From Effrenium voratum (Eukaryota > Sar > Dinophyceae > Suessiales > Symbiodiniaceae): a stretch of 64,000 bases of DNA. The DNA lies in assembly GCA_963377175.1 (NCBI GenBank), contig CAUJNA010003287.1:64501-128500 (forward strand), written 5' to 3'. The first letter of the stretch is position 1, and the number at the start of each line of letters is the position of its first letter. The position numbers and the translations under genes are program-made. Shown piece after piece: positions 12,701-24,700 of the stretch. The notes under the pieces are model-generated. The model worked only from the letters and a program-made list of their open reading frames with translations. It did no database searches and was not told the DNA's origin.

Positions 12701-15700
12701 GTTTAACCTTAATGGACCAGCCATTCATATAACTAGGTCCTCCAGTAGAGAGGTTAGAATAAGGCTACCCTTTTTTCTGGTGGTCTATTTTAGTAGGGGA
12801 GCCCTCCCCTGGGGGACCTAGATAAGTTCCAAAAGGCCTCAAGGGGCCATGCGGTCACGCCAAAGACCAGAAAAATGCTTCAAGATGCCCCAAAAAGGCA
12901 TCTGCAGTATCCTAAAAACCGTAGAATTCCCAAAAGCCTTCCCCAAGAGCTTGAAAATGAATGTACGTTTTTGAGGCTCAGTACCCTTTTTGGATGGTCA
13001 AGGGAAATTGACACCTCCCATTAGAGGGGTTCCCCTATTTGGATATGTGTCAAAATAGGTAGACCCCAAAAATGTTGGTTCCCTGTTGGTGTCCCTTTAA
13101 GGGTACTTGGATGTTCGATTCGCCAAGTTAGTAAGTGGTTAGCCACTTGGGATTTGTCACCCCCGAATGACAAGGTTAACCTCACCGAACGAGGACTTAT
13201 ATAATTGTGTTGTCTAAGCTATATATACCCTATGCTAGGCTACCAACAACTTACTAAGTGGCCAAAGAACACCTAAGCCTAGGTAAGAATACTTGTTGGT
13301 TTCCTTTCTTGGTCTTTAAGGGGATCTTTCACTACCGAGAAAAAAAGAACTTTCCTGCGGACTTTAGCAAACCAAAGTTTGATCCTCCCCGGCACGCCTC
13401 AAAAAAAGGGGGAACAAAACGCCGCCAGACCTCCAAGGACTCGCGTTGGACGCCGACCCGCCGACCCGACCGCCCGACTTCTCCGCGCCTCCGCGCGCAG
13501 CTGCGCGTTGAAGGCGTTCTCTCGGACCGCCTCGCGGCTGGTGGTGAGCTGCCACTTGCCTTGCAGCAGGAACCTCGGAGAGCTGGGTCCTCCAGATTTG
13601 AAAGGTTAAGAATAAGTGTACCATTTGTTTCTGTTTGTTTCCTCTTTTTTTTCTTTTTTCGGTAGTCTATTTTAGAAGGGGAACCCTCCCACCAAAAAAG
13701 GGGAGAGAAGGGCACTACTGGAGGACCTAGATGGCAACTAGGAAGTCACCTCATTTCTCCCACCCAAAAAAGGACACCTGAAAAAGGTCAAGGACACCTG
13801 AAAAGAAACGGTCACAGTTGGCACCAATCGCTGGGGGGCCTAGTTACACTCAGCCAGGCGCTTGTGCCCCACGTGCGCGCAGGGCAGGCCCGCGCAGACC
13901 GGGAGCTCGGGGCCCGGGAGCTCGGGGAACGCCAGGCGCAGCCTGAGACGGACGCGCGCGCGCAGTGGGGCCCCAGGGCTTTCCGAAGTCTATGGGTCCC
14001 ATCTGATTCCCCCATTCTGTTCAAAAAAAAACAAAACCAAAAACACAAAAACATCGTTTCAACCAGATCATCTAAACAAAAATGTGATTCCCCATTTCAA
14101 GAACCAGGTCATTCTTTTCAAGCATCGTCCTTTTTCAACCAGATCTGTTTTCAACCTGGGATTTTGATTGACTACCCGTGCTTTTCAACCATTGTTCTGG
14201 TCAAAAACCAGATCTGTTTCCAACCGGGGATGATCTCCTGAAAAGATTCGGATCCCCTAAGAGTCATGACCCCGGCAATGCACAGCCCACTCTCCAATGC
14301 ACAACCCCGGCACCTCAATGACTCAAGGGCCCTCCACAACCACGTCGGACCCAAAATCGTCTGGACTCTTAGGGAGGGTTGTCTTCAGGGCTTTGCACAA
14401 AGAGGGTTTGGCAAAAATATTGGTTCAAACCAGCCCCGGCAGCAGGGACACCAAACCCAGCAGTGCCGAAAACCGGTTGACTTTAGGTTCATATTGCAGC
14501 CGTACGTGATAAAGCCCATGAAACCCAAATAGGAAATGGAAATGAGTGGAATCACCAATCGAGTTGTTTCCCGTGGTTTGAGCCACGATCAAACCCAGGT
14601 GGATGAAGGTTAGGAAGGGGTCTCCTTGCCAATTATAGGTGCAGCCACCCTTTTGATTCTTTCATGGTTACCCTCTTGGGGATTCAACTTAGACCTTGCG
14701 ACCAATAGGGTTCGAGGCCGTATTTCCCCACCACAAGATGATTGTATGGAACACACCTTGCTTGACATTTCTATGGACCACGGGAAAGCATCAAAAGCTC
14801 CATCCGTTTCCTCCATTTGCTCAAGCCCCTTGGAAAAACAAAACCCTTAGGAGAAATCGATTCCCAACACCAACAGGTAAACGTTAAACGCATTTTCCGA
14901 AACGCACATCGAAGTTGCCCAAATCCGCCCCCAGGAGCCGGATGTTTTTGGGACGGAGCTTTGAAGATGGGGGAGAGGGAACAAGACATATTCAGCAAAT
15001 GGGTTTGTCGCAAAGTAGGAATCAGAAACCCCAAAATGGACCAGTGTTCGACAACTCAGCTTCGGAGGAAAGCACAAATTGGGGTCAGGCCACCGCCCAT
15101 CCGCCGACGCGAAGACACGGAAGAGGCGTTTGGAATTGGCGGTGCGGAGGCAGCAGCTGAAGGTGGCAACCTGAACAACGAATATGACGCCGTGATCATA
15201 TGTCCACGGGAACAAACACCTCCTTATACCTGGAAGCTCCTTTCGGCCAAAAAAACGAGAAACCTCATCATCGAAATCATGCTGGTGGTGTTGGCGCCAA
15301 TGCACATGTGGGAGCAAGGGCCAGTTTGCCGGTTTTTTGCTGAGCTGCCGACACTCCTCCCTTCTTGCGGGGAAAATTCCTGACTCGACATAAAACGGCT
15401 GAACATGTTGGCCGGAAGGAGTTTCCAGGTATAGCCTGTGGTCATGGTTCATTTGATGGGAACCATTATACTCGTTGTTCAGGATCCCTACTGCAAGGTG
15501 GATGATCATCCTTGTCAAGCCCGAGAAAAGGTGTCTCTTGACCATGGCACATATATGAGCCACGGATAAAAATTGTGTCCTCAAGCCCAGCAACTTCTGA
15601 ACGCGGTCAAACTTACTTGCTTCCCCAAGAGCACATCGGAGATTGAACAAATGCCATTTGTGGGAGATTTGGGATCCGCTCCCCTCCCCAAAGAACCATG

Positions 15701-18700
15701 GATTCCGAACATCTTAAGACCGAATCTTCCGATTGATGGACGCGCGGACTTTCCACTCGAAAACAAAAAGTGCTGCTTCTTCCAAGCTGGAAGCATCGCT
15801 TTTTTCATATGTCGAACAGGTTCAATACTGACTTTTTGGGATCCAACGATGCTGCTACACTAATCGGCAAGGTTTGGAGAAAACAGAATCAAGCCAAGAC
15901 CACAAGAAAAACAACACAAAACCGGACAAACTCCTGGCAAGAGCCTCTCGAGTCTCAAAGCCAAAACAATAGGGGCGGTACATTCCCAAAACATTGCGCA
16001 AGTACCATTCAAGTTGGAAGCCCATTCAATGGCCATCGCATTGTTGGACACCTGGCATACGGCTTGCTGGCTTGGCCTAAAAAAGGGTACCCAAAATCGC
16101 CCCTTGGTAAAGAACCTTAGTTTTGAGTACACGCACTTTTGGTTCAACTATACAATCCATTAAGAAATGTAAAGGATTGTGCAACCCTAACCTGCACGAA
16201 ACCAGGCACAACCACCCAAAATGGCGAGTCGGAGTAATTCCCTGAACTCACTGAGTGTTTTGGCAAAACAAAGGTCGAAATTTTCGACTTACCACAAACA
16301 TGATGCAAGCACATTACAATGGTCCAAACCCCAAGAGTGTGAAGCTGGAACAAAAGACTTTACAATCTGGTGATTTACCCTGGGCTGCCTTCAGATCTGC
16401 TAAAAGTTTAACTCTTAGTGGGTTAAATTCGGAAACTACCACTAAACGCTAAAAGGATCTACAAAGCTAAGGACTCGGGCGGCTGGGAGCCAAGTTAAAA
16501 AATGCTCCAAGCGGGACCTCGGGAAGTGAGCCCCGCCTCCAAAAAGGACTCCTCCGGGCCCTTGGTGAGGTGCCTAGCGCGCGCGGTGCGTTCGCGGGTT
16601 GGGGGGCCCAAGACTTGCGGTTGCTGTTGACCCCCCTGCAAAAAGTGGACCACTTTTTGGGGGGGTTTAGTGGAAAACCCCGAAACAAAAATCCAAAAGT
16701 TGAAGTCTAAAGATCCAACCCAGTAGCAGTCAAGAAAATAAGGAGGCCAAGCTCGGCGCGTTTCCCCCAAAACGTGGGTTGGCACTACAAAGGCAAACCT
16801 GGCGCTGGTCAAAAAAGGGGGCCAACGCCCCTTTTACCGGATCAAGGGATCAAGCAACCATGTTGTTGCCCGCAAAACACGGCCAAACAACTCCCGGAAA
16901 GTTTCCCACAGCATTTGGGAGTGTGTTCCGATGTTCCATTAAATGTCGGGAAACAGAGCAATGCCACTCTATAATCAGGAATTGAAATGCTACCCCCCCC
17001 AAAGCTCCCCCCCCCAAAAAGTTAAGGGCGCTGGATGCCAACCAGATCATCATTCTGCAAGAGACATTTCGGCTCGACGGGAGCTATGGCTGAGCCATCT
17101 TCCCCCGAGATTTGCCAGTACCTTACTTGAGTTTGACCAGTCGATGAACCTAAGACCGCAACAGAGTAAAGTTGCTGCTCTACTTAGGCAAACTTCACCT
17201 TGCGGGAAATGATGTGGTTGCCTGGGTTATCCCTGGCGAACAAACTTGCTGGACTACAGTTCACATTGCTCAATGCATTCTGCAATCCAACACGGAAAAG
17301 AAATTGATGGAGCGGTACTATGTCGCTTGGCTGGATGTCATTTCAATTCATTGCACATTTTGTTGAACCAGAAATTTGTTGGAGAAGGGAAAGGTTTGAA
17401 CATGCGCTACAGCCAAGGCAGCCAAGCCAAAAATCGAAGATTGGCACAGGCGACTTTGGCCGGGGCACGGCATTCCACCCAACTTGGCGCCCAAAACTTC
17501 CAAGACATCCGAGGGAACACAACAAAAGATTTGGATTAGCCACAACGCGATGAGATCATCCATGATGATTGCATTTCTAGCATGGGCGATGTCGCAAAAC
17601 AAGAGGTCGGCAAATGACAGAGCCCGGGCAAAGAACTTTTTGGGCCTTCTTCTGAGCAAGCTTGCCTCAACATTGGGAGGTGATGCAGTTGTCAAAGTTC
17701 GCAAAAGCGGAAGTCAAACTTGGAACAATGTGGTTTTGCGCCCAACAGTATTGCTTGATGGCTCTGCTGTATGGCCCCTTGCGGCTGGCATTCGCAATTC
17801 TCTGAGAGATGAGTGGAATTGGGCACGACGCAACGAGCGGCGAGCAGGTCTCATTGAGTCATCATTTGATACCCCAAGCATCATGGACTACATCATGTAT
17901 GGAGTGGACGCCGAAAACAGGCAACACAGTTTCTGCGAACCAATGGCTTTGAGTTTGCTTTCCCAATTGTGCAAGATCATTGATGAGAATGCTTCGCAGC
18001 TGGGGGATGCTTCAAAATTGCAAGCCGCAATTGCGTTCAAAAAAGGCAAAGATTTCGTGGCCCACACACGAAGCCAAATGTGTGATGCTGCTTTGTCAAT
18101 GTGGAGTGGCGTCCAACCCTCTCAGAGTTCTTCAATTGGTCCGGCCTTTTGGTTGAATTGACTATTTCTGTTGAATTTGCTTCCCGACCTAGACTATATT
18201 TAATTTGATTTGGCCCACCGCGAAAATCGTCTAAGGACAATGAGGATAGTTCCAGGGCTGCAGCCCAAACCATTGGCGCCGCTTTTGCATCGCGTGGTAT
18301 CACACACAGCGTGACCCACTTTGCCCAGATGGCAGTGGCGCCTTATCTTTCAAAACTAACAGTGGCTAAGCTAGGGGCAGAACTTGGATCCTTCGTCCAA
18401 TATCGAAGCAAACTAAACAATTGAATTTGATATTAGCCCAGGTGGCATACTACAACCGACTTCTATGTGAGCTGCGCGATTGCAGCAATTTTCATGCCTC
18501 TTGGCCGAATGTATAACGCTAGACTGCAGTGTGGCTGGTGCTAGCGTGTGCTGTTGACTTGACCTTGGCTTGCTGAGATTTTCTTTGATGGATCCTCGGT
18601 GGCAAAGTATCCCTGCACCCTCTTTTCGTCTACTCCCCCGACAAGCGGGTCGGAGGCTTCGGACCACCGATTGTCGGGGCCTTGGCCCTCCTCTTATAAT

Positions 18701-21700
18701 AAGACAATGCTCCATTGGCATTTGTGCCTTGGCAAGTTCGTGCTCCATTGCACAATGAATCCCACACGAGGGTGGCAGGCATACATTTGTCCAATGTTAG
18801 TCTTGAAGCCGAGTTGGACTTTTCAATTGTGGCGAGTCCTCCAGCTGTCCTCGTAAGGACCCTTTCAGTTTACACGAAACATATGAGGGTCTTCGTTGGC
18901 AGCCGCCCGCATACTTTTCCGGTTGCCCGCTGCTGCGTTAATGTCCTTTGAAATGGCCTTACACTTGCTCAAGTACACATGCAGGCACACACACAAACAC
19001 ACTCACATGGTGGGCCCTAAAAGCCACCATGATCCCGGTCGTCTGGCGCATACGTGATGAGTTGGTACGCCTTTTCTTGGTGGCTTTCTGGGCTGTCCCC
19101 ACATCCCCTACTCAAAGTTTAACTTTTTCCGGGTTTAATGGACCTACCACTAAACCCAAAAAACCCAAGAAGCCAAGGAACCGGATGGCTGGGAGCAACC
19201 GAGTCTTCCGCCCCCTCGCCTCTGGTTTCGCTGGTTTCGGAAACGAGAGCCCGAGGCGCGCGGAGAGCTTCAGGGCGTCGCCTTCGAAGGCCAAGTGCCG
19301 CAGCCGCGAGAGGCCGAGCAGCACCAAGGGGTCAAAGGCGGCCTCCAACTTCCTGACACGCGGCGAGTTTTTTGGACCAAGGCTGGAAATTCCAGGAAAA
19401 TATCTTGCCAACAACCACCAAAAAGGTTGCTTTCTGCTCCCCCGCTAACGTTTTTTTTCATAATTCTAGTGGTTGAATACGGAAAACCCTTTGGCAAAAA
19501 GTTGTTCAGTCCTAACATGGCGAAATGCAAAGTTTCAACCTCCAAGGCTGGGCCTCCACGAAACGCTGGCTAAAACAACACCAGAACCAGGTGTTGCCTC
19601 GATTTGTTGACGGCTTACCCCCAAGTGGCCCAGGTTTTATCCAAAGCTCCAGCAAATTCTCGGCAAAAACCACCACAAAAACCAGGGGTTTGGGCTGTGT
19701 GCCCCCATATTTGGGCCAAGCCAGCAAATTATCCAGGGAATGGCCCTTCAGCTGTCTAAACCTCCAACTTGAGACAGCGAATTCCAACTCGAGCGATCGA
19801 GACCCCGAAGACCGGGATGCACCCGTGAAGAAACTTCGATGAATTTCTGAGCTAAAACTCCTCACATCCAAAGGGCAACCGCTCTCAAATTGGTGAAGCG
19901 TCCATAGCTTCACGGACCCCCAGGTTTTATCCAAACCAGGACAGCCTCACCAAATACCCACCAAACACCAGGCGTTTGGGCCAACTTCCAAAGAATAATT
20001 TCCTGGAGTGTCCTCTAAGACTTCAAAAAAAGGCACCCCCAAGAAAAGGCAAGAACTAATTGCCGCGTCTCTAATTGGTGGTTTGGATTGGTGTTTCGGG
20101 GTGGTTTCCGATTGACTCTCTACAGAATCCAGGGGTTCGAATTTCCACCAAATCAAACCACCAATTGAGGAATACCAGACATATCCGCTATAGGGAAACC
20201 AACGATCCGAGTACAAACAAAAACAAATACCCCTGTCCTAAATCCAGGAAGGCCTGGGGAATTAATTCCAACATGCTTGTTTTGTCTTCTTCGTTTTTTG
20301 ATTTTTTTTTGGGGGGACAGGGTGGAGACAACAGTAGAATTACTTCACATTAGCAATGAGAAACAAGAGATTATGTTTGTTAAACCAATCATTCCAAATC
20401 AACCAATGTAGAGTCTTCGTTTCATGTGACCCCCTAAAAGGAATACCCAACAAATTGAACAACTTAGGCACTAATTCTTGGTGAGCCTTCTGTTGAAGCC
20501 TCTGAGAGGGAAGCCCGATTGGCTTGAGCAGCCTGTTTACGAGCGGGTTCACTAGACTGGAACAAGCATTCGGGCACGGTTAACTAACTACTGATGGACA
20601 AAATCCGCGCCAGGCATCAGAAGGTGGCATATATCCCAGTAGGGTTTGTTCCATCCGAACAGTTGCTCAGGGAAAAGGAATTCTCAACACAGGGGCCACT
20701 GGGCTCACTCAAAGAGGCTTTTCCACCGAGTGGCTGCAGGAATTCCGCATCCCCCACGAGCTCCGGGCGGAAGGGCAGCCTCAGGCAATTGCATGCAATC
20801 GCCGGTGGCACGGAGGCGCGGAGTTTCATGCCCTCAACTGTGGGGCTCAGAAAAGCCAGATGTTCAGACTGTCAGATGCTTCATATTCAGTCTACCCTAA
20901 AATACGACATGGTTGAGAAGGAGACCTCCAGAGTTGGTAAGTGGCTACTTGGATGTTGGTTGCAAGGTTGGTAAGTAGTTGGCCACTTTGGGGATTGTCA
21001 CCCCTAACCAGGTTAGCCCCACTTAGGGGGATTTAGGAGTGGGTTTCACCCCCCTAAACTGGGGGTTGTGCTTTCCTCTATGTTTCAAGTTGCCAAAGGT
21101 GAGGAGTAGGATCCATTGCATTCTATTTGTTTAATCAAAAAAACACATGTTGGCCGAGCCGCAGGATGTGAGTGCCATCTCCCTCGTGCGTGGCGAACGC
21201 GCAGGGCTCCAGCCAGCGGGGCGTGATGTAGGCGAGCTCGTCAGGGCCGGGCACCTCTCGTGAGTCGCAATCAAAACCTGCCTGAAGATTCATTCTCCGG
21301 CCTTTTCCTAGGCGTTTTGGTTTCCTGGTAGAAAAGGTGATACAAAAATGGTGAACCCAGATGGTGAACCCAGGTGGTACAAAAATGGTGAACCCAGATT
21401 CATAGTAAAAAAATAGAAAGGCGGATATCCGCAACTATTTCCGGCTGGGACTGCCCCTTAACCTTCATCTACCCGGGTTTTGATGGTGGCTGCCGTCTTT
21501 AATCTCCAAAGGCGCGTGTCGCTTTTGCAAGGTCCCTTAAACCAACAAAATAAATACCCGTGGCTGGTGTGATTTGTAGTATTTGCCTTTTTGTGCCAAG
21601 CTTTCTGTTGCATGGTTTAAGGGAAATCTGGGAATTCAACCTGTTGCTAAACATCGACGTTTGGTAGCGTGCCTCTTAAGGGTTCAAGCAAATCAATGGC

Positions 21701-24700
21701 AATGACCCAGTTTAGATGACACTCCTTAGGTAAACTATGGCGGTCCTCATTGTATGTCTCCACCGTTGCTTTAATGGTGGCTTGAATCCGAGGGTTAAAG
21801 GACACGGGGGCCACTCAACAATATCCTTTCCCAGCTGTGTATCCTTTAAGGATCCCTTTTGTTACCGAATACAAACAGGATTGTATCTTTGTTTAAGCCC
21901 ACCGGAACTGCTCTCTTTTGGGGGCTCCCAAACAATTGTTGCCATATACCCATCTTCGAAAACCCAGGCTTTCCATGGTAAATATTCCCTTTTTTAGAGT
22001 TGAAGTGAGCGCAAGTAAACCTTCGGCGTTATGCGATCAGAGTTTCGCGAAAACCGGATGGACCTTTTAGGAGGGTGTTTTGCAAAATGTGGACCCATCC
22101 TGGCGATGTTTGAATCATACCAAAAGGTGATGTTTGAAACCACCCAAAGCTACCTCACCTTTCCCCCCCTCCAAACCAACAAGCTGTTTAATTCTGATTC
22201 AACATGAGTACACCTTACTTAAAACAGCAAAACAAATACCAGAAGCAGGCCTTGAACTGGATGGGTTCGAAATAGGATCCCGGTTTCATTCGCCGAAACG
22301 TGGATGCGAACATGAACCAAGATTCCAGGGTTGGGCCAACCTGTTTATGCCACTATTGAACCTCTCAGTTTACTATCCCTTCAAAGAGAGCCCTGCTTCA
22401 AATCTCAGGCTGAAAAGGTGCAGAAATTAAGTCCAGCCACTCAACGAAAACATCAAATAACAGTTCAAAGAAACATGTGAAGGTTTGGCTTCGGAATCCC
22501 ACCCCCAAGCCTGCTCCCCATGGACCCCTTGGTATTCAGAGCGAAACCAAAGGAAACGATGAGGTTCCCCGATCTGGGTGTCTGCTTTTCGGGGGACACG
22601 CCAAAATTGATTTTGCCCTTTCTCCAGGTTTCCCTTTCAACCAAACCCACCAAGGGGTACCAGCCTCATCAGACCATGGGTCAAAATCCTGTACCCGCAG
22701 TGAACATCCCAATCCCGACTAATATAGACTAAAATGGATGGTGCACCTACCCCCAACATTGACCATGGTACCATCGGTTGTAACCCGCAGCCATCTTGGC
22801 CAAACCCATCGTTGAACCCCTCGCTGCCTCGAACTTGAAGCGGAACTTTCCGGAGCAGATCGACGGGGTGTTGGAGCAAGCGAAGACCGACTTGAAGCCA
22901 ACACCTGGACTCAGCTTCCTCTTGGGTGGAGCCCGAGTGGTTCGGTGGTGTGTCCGGGTGGCTTCCTTTGGAACGGTGGTTTGGATGTTAAGGGGGGAAG
23001 GATGTTGGGGTTCAACCACCCAAACAAACCTGAGGGCCATGGGAAAAGACACGGCACCCCTTTTTGGTAGTTGATTTCATGGGGAAAGATTGTCTGAGTG
23101 CTTTCCTTGACCCTGAAGGCCATCAACCCGAGCAGAGCTGACGTGTGCTTGGAAACCTGCCTACCAGTAGCTTGTGATACCTTATCTAGGTCCTCCAGTA
23201 GAGAGGTTAGAATAAGGGTACCCTTCTTTGCTGTAGTCTGTTTTAGTAGGGGAACCCTCCCCCAAAAATGGGGAAAAGGGCAATACTGGGGGACCTAGTT
23301 ATGGCTATCAAATGGCAGCCTTTGTGCCCTTATTTGAGATGTTGGGGTCCAATCCTTGGACGATCGGCATCGTGGCAGAAGCCGGCGCCTCTTTGCTTGA
23401 GTGTGTCTTCCGCTGCGCCTGCATTTGGGCAAAGCCTCATTTGTTGCCCCCCCCCCCCCCCCGAGAAACAAAAAAACTGAGCGCGCCTGGTTTTGATGGA
23501 ACTCTTCTTTGTTGTGAATTTCAAGAAAGCCAAACACCCATCTTGTTTTTGTTGTGTTTTATTATTTTTGTCGGGCGTTCTCCTGATCCTTAACATGTCA
23601 GTCCTTCCAAAGAGATCCCAGTCACGGGGGTGCATGGCAGCCCCTGAACAAACAATCGAAAAGCATGCCTAGGAAAAACAGCAAACACTCGCCTGTCTCA
23701 GAGGGTTTCCACTAGCCCCAAATCCCAAGGGGTACATGACATGGGTAGGTGTCAGGGGCGAAGAATATGAGCGCTTGCTCTTGGGCTTCCTTTGAACCAA
23801 TTGGACCCAATTGGTTTCCCTCTTAAACTAACCAAAAACATGGGTCCCGTGAAACGAACGCACCGCCCCTTCCAAGGCGCCCTTATGGCCCAAGAACTCG
23901 TCCCCAGACTTCGTGGACACCGCAAGGCTGCACAAAGACAGCACGTCCTGCAAGTCGCGAACAGAAACTGAGACCCTCACTCCCACCAAATGGCACCTGA
24001 CAGGTGACCCTTCAAGCGGAAATTGAATTTCCAGGCACCCACAGGTGCTATGTTAGCGGCAGGACGGGTGCTTGCAACTGTCTTGCTGTAAGTGGGTACA
24101 TGGTCATTCCCTGCTCGGTTGCTCGTCTCTTGAACCCAGCCAGTTAGTGGGTCTACCCGAAACTTTGTCCAAATCTGGCTGGCACGCAAAAAATGGTTTC
24201 AGATGCTGGTCAGTAGGTAGTCTATAACATGAATTGAAAGAGATCTCAGAAAACCCACGGTAAGCAATCCAGAAAGCGGATATCCATAGATATCCGCGGA
24301 CTGCCCCTGGCTGTTCTCCCGGATCGGTTTGAGCAAGTTGCCCGGCAACTGTTTACCCGAGAAACAAGGGGTACCTTAGCTCGGTTGCTTTCTGCTCCCC
24401 TGCTAAAAGTTTAACTTTTAGTGGTTAGTGGAAAACCCATTAGTTGGCAAAAAGTTAAAGTCCTAACAGCCAAGCAAAATGCACCAAAGTTAGATTTTCT
24501 CAACTTCTGCTAACTTAGGTTGTAACCTACCGGGCTAACTCGATCCACTTTGGGGCGACTTCGTAGGCCATTGCAACTAAACTACTCACAAGTCCAACTT
24601 GAGTTATAGGCTAAGCTACTGGCTATGAACTTGGCTGAACATCTAAGTACCACAGGGATGAGTAGGTCATTCCAGGACTGTTCTCGGAACTTCGTCCTTG

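Larger units (their letters stand above)
11406..13478. other. Intron(s)
   Basis: Holds the G-run tract, MITE copy 4, and a repeat around 13090-13195 (GTAAGTGGTTAGCCACTTGGG) also found at 20935-21060 and, inverted, at 31360-31500 and 54960-55070. A weak island at 12420-12510 could hide an exon. Confidence 0.45.

Noticed and set aside
5300..14840. Possible dinoflagellate spliced-leader relics (CATTTGCTCAAGCCCC and CATTTGCTTAAGCCCC)
   Set aside because: They resemble only the tail of the known leader (CATTTTGGCTCAAG) and lack the central TTGG, so they look like another dispersed repeat.
14847..15650. 267-codon minus-strand ORF
   Set aside because: It spans the inverted-repeat element in full, and only the 15094-15170 part shows exon-like composition; kept only as a candidate exon.
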